Of a stretch of 64,000 nt of DNA, positions 1 through 10,800 are shown piece by piece. Source of the stretch: Medicago truncatula (lineage: Eukaryota > Streptophyta > Magnoliopsida > Fabales > Fabaceae); assembly GCF_003473485.1 (NCBI RefSeq), contig NC_053045.1, forward strand, positions 64,687,494-64,751,493, written 5' to 3'. Position numbers and translations under genes: made by a program. Position 1 is the first letter of the stretch; every line of letters starts with the position of its first letter. The notes below the pieces were generated by a model. It was not told the origin of the DNA, did no database searches, and saw only the letters and a program-made list of their open reading frames with translations.

Positions 1-1144
1 ATGATGCAGTCTCTTTATGGCTTAAAGCGATCTCTGAGAGTTTGATTTGAAATTTTTACACGTTATATGAAGAACCAAGATTACATTCAAGGGCAAAATG
101 ACCACACTTTATTCACCAAATTCTCCTCTGATGGGAAATTTGTTGCATTAATTGTTTATGTATATGATATTGCTGTCACTGGAGATGATACAGTTGAAAT
201 GAGAAGATAAAAGATAGACTTGCTGCAGACTTTGAAATTAAGGACTTAAGATCCCTGAGATACTTTCTTGGTATAGAGGTTGCTAGATCAGAGAAAGGAA
301 TTGTGGTTTCACAACAGAAATACATTCTCAATTTATTGAGAGCAACGGGGATGAGGGGTTGTCGACCACTGACATCCCCATGGATCCTAATGCAAAACTT
401 TGGGGAGAAGGAAGTGTTCTTGTTGACACCAAAAGATACCAGAGGTTGGTCGGTAAGTTAATTTACTTGCCTTACACTAGACCTAATATCGCCTTCTCAG
501 TTAGTGTAGTGAGCCAGTTTATGCATTCTCCTTATGAGGAACATCTTGAGAAAGTTTATACAATATTGAGATATTTAAAGGCCAAACCTGAAAAGGGCTC
601 AATTTTTAGTAGTGAAAGTCTGAAAGAAATGTGTCTATCTTCACTGATGCAGATTGGGCAGGTTCAGTCACAGAGAGAAGATCAACCTATAGATATTGTA
701 CCTATGTCTGGGGTAATGTTGTAACATGGAGAAGCAAAAAATAAGGAGCTGTAGCAAGAAATAGTGCAGAAGCTGAGTTTAAGGCTATTGCTCAATGTCG
801 GTGTATATTTGAAGGATTGAATTCAAAGAGTCCTTGCGGAACCTAAGATGAAAATCGGGCTTCCATCAAAATATTCTTACTGTAACGCTACCATAAGCAT
901 AGCCGTCAACCCGGTCCAGCATGATAGGACCAGGCATATTGAGATTGACCGTGATTTTATAAAATAAAAAAATAAAAAAAATAAAAAAAGAGAAATTAGA
1001 TGTTGGAATCATATGCCTACCATTTGTGACCTCTAGTCAACAAACTGCGGATATCTTAACCAAAAGATTGGCAAGACCCGTCTTTGAGCATTTGATAAGC
1101 AAGTTGGCCATATGATAGATATCGATGAACCAACGTTGAGGGGG
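1..1144 (+). pseudogene. Decayed Ty1/copia pol 3' end (reverse transcriptase and RNase H)
   Basis: Conceptual translation in shifting frames gives copia reverse transcriptase text. SLYGLKR appears near the start, and a YVDD-box remnant with the first aspartate replaced (VYVYDIAVTGDD) lies near 157-190. Later come PYTRPNIAFSVSVVSQFMH (about 460-525), RNase H text, and a terminal QQTADILTKRLARPVFEHL block near 1038-1095. Many stops and frameshifts interrupt it, and the longest clean piece is 359-724. The reading ends at a purine-rich tract at about 1135-1144, the expected polypurine tract, just before the LTR. The element is dead and truncated by the window's left edge. Family assignment to copia is confident from the RT and RNase H motifs; the lineage is not resolved. 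Confidence 0.85.
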
Positions 1145-1370
1145 TGGGGAGCAGAATCTTGTGATTCTCTCTCCGTTTATTAGAAAAGATTTTCTGATTT
1201 TATTGTTTCTTTTTCCTTAAGTTTCTCCTCGGTTCAAGGATGTTCTCTTCTCTCTATATAAACCAGCCTTTATCTGAGGAATAAACATAACAACATTTAC
1301 CCTATTCTTTCTACAGATATGATAAGTTTATCTTCTACAGTATACATGGATCTTAATCTTATTTTCAACA
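1145..1370 (+). mobile_element. 3' LTR of the copia relic
   Basis: It begins TGGGGAG directly after the purine-rich tract and ends ATTTTCAACA, so it has TG...CA ends. A TATA-like box (CTCTATATAAACC) sits at about 1253-1265, followed by a short R/U5-like stretch. The boundaries are inferred from the PPT position and the CAACA end; no 5' copy is in the window to confirm them. It lies inside an intron of the minus-strand helicase gene. Confidence 0.65.
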
Positions 1371-1457
1371 AGAACAATGCCGAATCCGATATAAAGTTTA
1401 AAATTGCAGAAGTAATAATGCATGGTCAAAATATGCAAGTAAAAGATTTGTACCTAC

Positions 1458-4400
1458 CGCTATTCTCCTTGGTTGTGTACAAATAATATTGCAGTGTCCA
1501 CCATGACCTGACTCAATCATCTCATCCAATATGAATTGCGGAACCTACATTAAGGTCAATCTTAAAACATTCTGCAGATTCTCTGACTCCAAGGAGGAGT
1601 TTGGCATCTATAATCAACTATACTCAAATTCCTAAAGCAAGAAGAATGGAATTGAGGACTTAAATTTTGATATGATGTGTCAAGAAATCATAAACTTCAA
1701 CTGAAATGTTACCTGGGTTGTTTTTCCAGAGCCTGTTTCCCCACAAACCACTAAAACATCATTTTCCTTTAGCATTTGCAATATATCACCCTTTAGTGTG
1801 GCAATAGGAAGTGTAGCTCTAAAATTCAACATATCCTTGAGCAGAAAATAGATCTAGGTTAGTACAAACTAATATTTTTCTGCAAAGAAAGGTCAATCAA
1901 TTGTATTGAAAATTTTACGAAAATTTTGGTAATTGCACATATAACGCCAAATGTAAGAGATAAAAAAACAATTTATAAGCTTCTACCTCAGCCGAGGCAT
2001 TTAGAATAGTTGGCCTTAAAATTGCAACAGTACTCTATATGACAGAGGTCAAGATTAAAGTTTCATTCTTCATATACAAGTTAAATTTCAGAATATGATA
2101 AATCGGTCCATGCAATCTTCATAATTCAAGCTCAAAGGATTATTGTGTGAAATGTGTTAGAAGGATAAAATCAGTTAAGGATATAAAACCAATCCCGTGG
2201 CTGGATGAATTGAGAAGGGGTGAGAAAATGAAGGGAAAACTGCAAGTCTTTATTGTTAAAGCTGCATAGTGCTCTCTGGTTTCGCTTTCTCTGATCGCGG
2301 CAGAATTAAACCTTCATGGTTTGTGCACTCTAAATTCAAATGATGAAAATGTCTTCAAGTGTTGCTGTGCCTAGGGCTTATGGAAATGTTCAAGGTGCGG
2401 TAATGGAAGTGAAAGGCCTAGGACTAGAGTGAATTAAGTTTAAAATGCTATAGGAATGAAGAGTAATGTGGCATGTAGAGCTGTCAAAACGGGCCGGGCC
2501 GTTTAGCCCGATTAATTATAGGGCTTGGTCCTTAAATATTGAGCCCGAATTTTAATAGGGCTTTTTAGCCCGACCCTAAAAAGCCCGGTACCCGTTAGGG
2601 ATAGCCCAAACGGGCTGCGGTAGCCCGTTAGCCTGCATAACAAAAAAAATCTTATAAATTATATATATTTTTCAAATAATTCTTTACTTAGTTGATTATC
2701 AAAGTAAAAAATAAAAGTGAAAATTAAATGAATTAACAAAATATAAATGTAATATAAAATTATATTTACTAGTTTCGTTATTTATAATTTTAAAGATCGA
2801 ATATATAAATATCTATAACCATAACGTATCTAATTTATTTAAAATTGTTTTCTTCGCCGTTTTAGTTTACGACGTTTGTACGAAAATGTTTACAATTTAT
2901 TTTTTTGCTAGACATTATTTAAACATATTAAAAGTATTATTTATAAAAAAAAATTACACGAGTATTTGATAGTAATTTTTTTTAAAATTTAATTTTTAAT
3001 ACGGGCCGGCTCGTTTAGTTCGCGGCCCAACGGGCTGGGCTCGGGTGGTATATTTCAAGCCTGTTTTCCAACCGGGCTTTTTGGCCTGGCCCGATAAAAC
3101 CCGAAGCTCGTTAGGGCCGGACCTAAACGGGTCGGGCCACCTGTTTTGACAGCATGGAACCGTAGTATCTCAATTGATTTTAATGACAGAAAAATAAAAT
3201 GTAAATGTTGTCAAAAGATTATAAGGAAATGTACTTTTTTTTTTGCAATTTATAATGAAATGTACTTATCTTCTCTAAGTTTGGTTTTATAATTTATAGA
3301 CTTCGTTAGGAACCTAATTCAACTTTTTTTCCTTATCTACACACACCCCTCCAAGAAATCCTTTATCAAAGATGTGATGACCAACTGCATAGGCCCTTGC
3401 ATGGTGCAAGCTATTACTTTAACCCAAAGTTTCGTTATAGTCATAAAAGGATCATACAATTGTATAGAAAGGATGGTGGGAGACATCGATGAAATAAGTC
3501 AGATTGATTTCTAGATTGAGGAATTCAAAAGTAAATCAAATGTTTGGTAGTGCAATTGCACACTTCAAAATAAGACTACAGCACATAGGTGGGAATCTTA
3601 TGTGATGGACATCTCAAACTAAAAATGTTTGATGTTAGAGTATGGAGTTTGACAGTTGTGTAATTGGAGTGCCTCTGAGATGGTAAGCTTCCCTACTGAT
3701 GAAATAATCTTTATTTTGTTCTTTAAATTGCTTAGTTTATTATGACTCAGTTGATTTTATAATTATTTAGATCCACATTAATAAAAAAAATTGTTTAAAG
3801 CAAAAGACCGTGAATGATGTTGTATTTATGATCGTTAATTCAAGAATAAAGCAGGTTAGAAAAGCAATTTACTGTAATATGAGAATATTTCTTCTTAGTT
3901 CTTATGCTGATTAGTTTGTGCATAATGATAAAAGTTTGGATTTAGATGCTCCAATTGTAGATGACTTGGTTGAAATTGGAGAAGCTAATAGTGGTGGTGG
4001 TTGTGGTGGTGCAAATGAATTGAGGTTCCTAATGTTGACGAAGATGAACATGGAAATGCCATTGATGAGAATGAAGATGGTATGAAGGATGATCATGAAT
4101 TTCAAGAATGGGGTTGAATAATATCTTAGACTGGATATCCAGAACTGTAGTTTCTAGAGATGGATTGATTATAAACTTACATTGTGGGGTTGTATTATGA
4201 ACCTGAATTGTGTGTTATGTTTTGGATCTTAATCTTATGATTATTAACTTTCAGTCAAACTTAATTTAATGTTGTGACTTAGAGGTTATTTTCTTTATGT
4301 TATTTTTAATACATACATAATTTGTCATTTAGGTAGGATCTTATAATTTGTGTTAAGATCCTACGAGTTACAATCTTTCACCCCATCCGGATCTAGTATT

Positions 4401-7400
4401 AGGTTTTTATATTGAGTCTAACTCATTTTTATAAAACCGGCTTGTAATTTGAAGGGTGTCACTCTTAATAAACTTTTTCCATGCCATATATTTTTGCAAT
4501 ATGGGACTTGGGTTTCTCCCTATACACTCCCACACACCCAAAACTATTGGGTTTGGTGCGTGGATAATTTGGTGTGTGACCCGAATGGATACACTTATAT
4601 CATATTAGGTTTTCAAATTATGCCTAACTCATCCTAACATAACCGATTTGTAAAGTGAGAGGTGCTACTCTTTATACACTGGTTTCAAGCCTTATCTCTT
4701 TTCAATGTGGGACTTGGGTTTTTCACACTACTAGGCAAGATCTCAAGTTTGACAACTGATCTAAATCTTACACATTCTATCACTTTTTCCTCTGAATTCA
4801 TAAGAAATATGTGTTAATACAGCTAAAAAGAAATCATAGAGTTGCTATGAGAAATCAAACAAAATAAGTGCGGACCTGGTATCTTTGTGATCCCATTTTA
4901 ATGTATTGCCCCTGTCTCAAGTTAGTACTCTCCAATTCCTTACTATAGGTTCCTCCTGCAAAATATATAATTCTAAATTCAGTACAATCAAAAGTTGACA
5001 CCCACTTAAACTTTGCCCATTTTATTTCTAATACTATTATTCAATTACTATCAAAATCAAAAGGTACCAAAGTATTGTGTTCGTAACAGATCCTCCATAT
5101 CTCATAAGTGTATGCAATATCAGATTTAATCGAAAGCAATATAAAACTTATCTATCAAAATAGCAATCTCAGGGAAATGGGGTTAAGTATCTTTAGAGAT
5201 TCTCTATTCTTCTATTTCCTATGCTTACTGTTCATTGTAAACATAGCATATTATTGGTTATGGGATAACTCGGTTTATGTCGTCTTTCTAATACTTCATC
5301 TAACGCCAGGATTTAGGGGATCATCCATAGAAAGTTCATTATATTCATAAAAACACAAGTCCCGTTTATTTTCTTGCTATTTCTACTTTCACTCCTTTTG
5401 TTCTCCTGAATGGTTTGGTTGTGTTCTTGGATTTATCCCCAAAGCCTTTCCTTTACTTGAATTCATTGTTGATGGAAAAGTTAGGTTGACAACGTACAAA
5501 CCCACAAATATTTCTCACCGGAAAAAAATATCATTGGTAAGCAGTTATATTTGATAAAATAGTTAAAGGCTCATTTGTTACAGATTATAGAAAAAGTGAT
5601 TTTGATTCAATAATTTAGAGATTTTAAAAACAACAAAAGTTGGTAACCAAAAAAAGTGGTAACCAAAAAAAAAACAAAAGTTGTAGTTGTTTACCATAAT
5701 GAAAATCATTTTTTTTTAAAACTTCATTATCAAAATGATTTTTTTGGAGTAACTACTCAGACCAGCTTCTCATTAGAAGCAGTTTAGGTAACGATTCAGC
5801 TACACCCGAAGGGTCGTGGGTTCGAGTCATGGCGAGGGCAGTAGAGAACACTATTGATCCCCTTTAAAAAAATACTTCTCGTTTGAAGCAATTTCGGATT
5901 TTTTTTTTCAAATTCTAATTTTTTTAAAAATCTGTAAAAATGGGTGAAAATTTCTAAAGTAGTTTTTTCACCCAAAAAAACGTAACAAACTGCTCTGGGT
6001 TAACAAGTTACACTTGTGATATCCAAATGTTTCTTTCCAACACTAAACACGCGTCTAGATTTTAATATTTTCAACCTTCAAAGAAACATTTTGTTTAAAA
6101 AATGGCCAGACCGGTTTAAAAAAACATCACAAAAAATATGCAGAAAAGAAAAGGAACTAAGATTCCAAATCCAAATTGACTTAGATAAGAAATGGAATAA
6201 CCTACTCTGAGCAAATGATTGATGACCATCAATGGGTGAACTTTTATTTTCATCAAGTCTACCGTTGTTTTGAGGAAACTTGTAGTCTGTAACATCAGCA
6301 GATGCAGTTTTACCAGAACCATCACCACTTAATAACGACTCCACAAAACGAGACTTGTGATCTTCCACACTGTCTTCTAGCTTGGTCAATGATTCCCCTG
6401 TAAGTTTTAAAAGTCCACGTCTTTTAAGAAACCTTTATACTGAAGTGTTAAATATGTCTATGGTCCCTATAAAATCACCTTTTAAGTTTATTCCTTATAA
6501 AAAGTTATTCATTTCCGGTTCTCACATTTTACAAAAACTGCATGCTTTTAGTCAGGGACTAAAACCACTCAGTTTTTTGTAAAAGGTGGAGACTAAAAAT
6601 GGATAAAAAGTTTATAAGAACTAAACTTAAATGAGAGATATTTTATTAGATCTAAAAAGATTTAACCTAACTATCAAAAGAATTATATGAATAACATGAC
6701 AGTCGCGCAGTACAGAATGGTAGAAATCAGAGTTCATATAAACATATAAAAAGGAAAAGGCTTACCTTCCATCCACTTCATAACAACTGAAGCATAAGGC
6801 TCGGTTATTGGGAAATGAATTGGAACATCAGGAAATAGTTGAAACAAAGCATATGCAGCCACTTTATTCTGTGCATCCTGCAATCAAGTGAACACTGCAA
6901 ATATTGTATCCACAGAAGCAATTCCTGTAAATGATAAAACTGGCATGCATGGGCTGCACCCAGGTTGCACCATAGAAAAACGTTGATCTAGCACATTCCT
7001 CAAAACATTTTACATAAATGTGCAACGATCAACTCCATTATTTACTTTCTGTGTTATGTGTTAAATGTGAAGAGAGACACAGTCCACATATGCAAGTAAA
7101 ATCTAGTACAACCCATTCAGTAATATAGTTGGATCTAGGGTTTGAGAGAGAGAAAACATAGAGTTGAGCGATAGTGAAACTGAAATGGAAAAGTTGTATT
7201 ATGAAATTCTAACTTGCGGAGAACTGAGCTCAGGTTTAAGTCAGTTATAAAGGTAATTGCCTCTAACAGATTCTTGACAGCTGTCACTAACAGAAGCCCA
7301 ACAGAAACTTAATACACACACGCAAATACAATTCAGTAAGCAGGGGTACAGAGAAGTACAAAACAGAGATACTCTAATATTCAGACAAAGTCTATAACAG

Positions 7401-7854
7401 GAAATGAATCAATTGCGTGTGAAGGTGTGAAAAAGTGCATGGAAAGAAAATATTCACCAAGCGTGACTGGATGAATTAACTCCCTATACCATACAGATCA
7501 GAGATACATTTCTCGACAAAGAATTAAGGAGAAAACTGTGTAACTGCCTAACAGCTATAGTGACAGCTTATCTGACTAAGCACAATCAAGGTATAACTGA
7601 CTTGAGCAACTGTCGTACAAGCAAGGTACGTGCCCGAGGGGCCCCATGTCCCTGTAGGGAGTATTTAATAATCCTTAGCCAAATGTGCCAAACTGTTGAT
7701 CGTATTTATATCCTTTCAGAGACTATATCAAACCCTAAAGAACAATGTAGTCAGCAAACCGAAGCAACCAAGCCCAGTCATCAGCAATATCCTTAGAAAG
7801 AAAGATAGTCTTACAATCAAACTAGTAGAGTGGTTAGTGAAGGATAGTTCCCTC

Positions 7855-7889
<35 letters not shown>

Positions 7890-10800
7890 CCCCTGAAATT
7901 GGGTAAAAGTGCATCACTATAGGACACTTGTATGTCCAGCAACTTTTCACTTGAGACCGATAATCCAGTCTGTATTTGTTGAATATTAGCACAGAATCAA
8001 TCAGATTCTGTCATGTTTGACTTATTGTAAATACTAATTAATTGTTAATAGTTGTATTAGAATTAGCATTTAAAGGGAGAATAAGTAGCATTCATAGACA
8101 GAATAATTTCTCCTATTTTCTGGCAAGACTAGCACACTGCCTATCCTATAAATACCTCCTATGTACTGTTTTACATATATATGAAATATAGAGCATATTT
8201 CTATATGGTATCAGAGCAATTAGTCATCTGTTCAGATGCCCCTGAATCTATTATCCAGGGGTTGGAGTGGTTTTGGACAGATAGTGCCCAAGAATCCTTA
8301 CCTGTTTGTGATGTTAAAAATGCCTTCTTGAATGGAGAATTACATGAAGAAGTATATATGAGCTTGCCTCCGGGATTTGAAGATAAGCTTGGAAGAGGTA
8401 AAGTTTGTAGATTGAAGAAATCCTTGTATGGATTAAAACAATCGCCAAGGGCCTGTTTTGAGAGATTTGGAAGTGTTGTCAAGAGACATGGCTTCACTCA
8501 AAGTCAAGCAGATCACACTATGTTCTTCAAACACTCACGTGAAGGTAAGATTGCCATCTTAATAGTGTATGTTGATGACATTATTATGACAGGAGATGAT
8601 ATTGTAGAGATTAGTGATCTAAAGAGAAGACTTGAGGCTGAGTTCGACATCAAGGATCTTGGAAAATTAAAATACTTTCTCGGTATGGAGTTTGCAAGAT
8701 CGAAAGAAGGAATTTTTCTCCTCTTTTCTCCTCTTTTTCTACATCTGGTTATAACGTATTGTGACTCTAGCTAATGGTGCCCAAACCCAATCCCAAGGGA
8801 TTGAAACAACCTGCCCCCTCTCTTCCCTATCAGTTGATTTTGTCATTTGTGTCGCAAGGTGTCCCTTTAATTTACCATCTATAAGTCTGTTAACCTGTTT
8901 TCATGATTGTTTAATTACCTTCACTAAAGATATTGGTATCCTGCAGGATCACAGTTCGTGACAGACGATTGGTGCGAAATGTGTCTCATCGACTCTACAA
9001 CCTATTGTTAACATGTTTTCATGATCATTTAATTGCCTTCACTGAAGATGTTCATATCATGGCAGGATTGCAGTTTGTCACGGATGATTGGTGTTGAATG
9101 TGTCTCGTGGTTCAAAGTGGGCAGTTAGAATGGTAGGACCAGTCTAGGTTTGGAAATGTCAGACTTGGCTCTATTTGCATTAGATGAGTGTTTGGAAAAA
9201 TATTATAAAAATATTGAGGACAGGGGTTTTTATTAATTAGAGTGCCATTAATGGCCCTTTTACAACCATCCTCGACGGGATTTGAGCTATGTATTTTGAT
9301 GTTACAAGGATAAGCTCTTACCACTGAGCAGCACTTCATGGGAAGAATGCAATGTTCCTTTGATAAGAAGAATGCAATGTTCGTCGTCATCCTCATAAAA
9401 CTAGGGCAATTCGACCTCAGAATAAGTTGGATTACTGTACAATATCTAGGTTTGAATGGGAAACCTAGAAATTTGAATGGGTTTTAAGAACCCAGATTAA
9501 TTTTAATTTGGGGTTTTCTTTTTGTAATTAAAAAAATATTTAAAAAATATAATTTTCAATTAAAATTATTCTGAGCTTTTTCTCAAAGTCTGGTTGGACA
9601 TTTCATATCAGCTTTATAAAATCCACATCATCACTGTAACGACCGGTCAATCTCATTAACATTATGAAAGTTAAAGGACGAATTTGGGAAAACAAAAATA
9701 TAAAGGACTAATTTGTTACAATAAAATAACTTAAAGGACCACGGGAACAATTTGCCTAATTCATGTAACTGTTTGTACCAGCTTTGTTTTTTCTGGTAAA
9801 CCATAACCTTTCTACAAAAGCTGTGTGTGCAGTATCAATTAGTTAGGGAACATTGAATACAGTTTCCAATCAAATCTCATCCCTCTCGCACCTTTTTCTA
9901 AACCATAGAATCATAATACGGGCATATGAATCACTCACCTCAGCAGATTCAAAGATCTCATTCTGATCTGGAAGCTTAAGTGTGACCAGCCCCCCGGCTT
10001 TACGATTCTTGCCCCTGCCACTAGCTTTACGCAGTATGCTAACAGTATAGGAAAAACTCTTTCCTCTGCCAAGTATTTTATTGAATTTTGGAGCTTCCCA
10101 TCCTGATTTCTGGCATAGCTGATGAAGAATAGCCTTTGGAACCTTTTGAGGGTCCCCCTATCCAAAAACAAGTTGTACCAAGTAAGAGATGGATACTGTC
10201 TGACCATAGCAAGATATATATTCACGTGGAAAAACATAAATAGAATACATTGTTATCCACCCAATGCTTAGAAACAAATGACATGCATAATTATTTTAAA
10301 TACTATTCTTTACAAAAGAACAAACTCATAAAGATGAAGAGTAAATAATTACACGAGGGGATAAGGAATCCTCCCAAAAAAAACACCAAACCAAAAACCA
10401 ACCCGAAATAAAAAGATAAAGTTGATGGAGCAAAATGAACTGAAGCAAAAATATAATCTGATCACACAACAAGAGTTCTAAATTCAAGTGCAGGTTCATG
10501 TGGCCTTTTGTTTTACTATTTAGGGAATATTGGAAAAATAAAATAAAAAAATTGGGAAACGGGAGATGCCATATCAAAATTCATGTAAACATTCCTTTCA
10601 CCTTCCTTGACATTTGTATATTAGTTTCAGCAAAGTATTTATATGTCTAAAGCCCAACCAAAATAATTAAGGTGTTTCTTCGAACTCCAATGAGAGTAAT
10701 TGGAAGACACGTGAATTGCATTAAACTCCATCAAGATAGTCATGAAATGTAGCCAATAAACTTACCTTCTTCCAAATGCCATCTAACTTATCCAAGTTCT

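Noticed and set aside
6078..6389. Open frame running past the helicase exon 6206-6397
   Set aside because: Only 6206-6397 keeps phase with neighbouring exons; the extension reads into intron after a GT donor at 6205.
8201..8497. 98-codon open frame on the minus strand
   Set aside because: Beyond the inverted protease piece (8221-8285) it is only the antisense of copia reverse transcriptase.
9935..10237. 100-codon minus-strand open frame
   Set aside because: It is the wrong frame over helicase exon 6; the correct frame (KVPKAILHQLCQ) joins flanking exons in phase.
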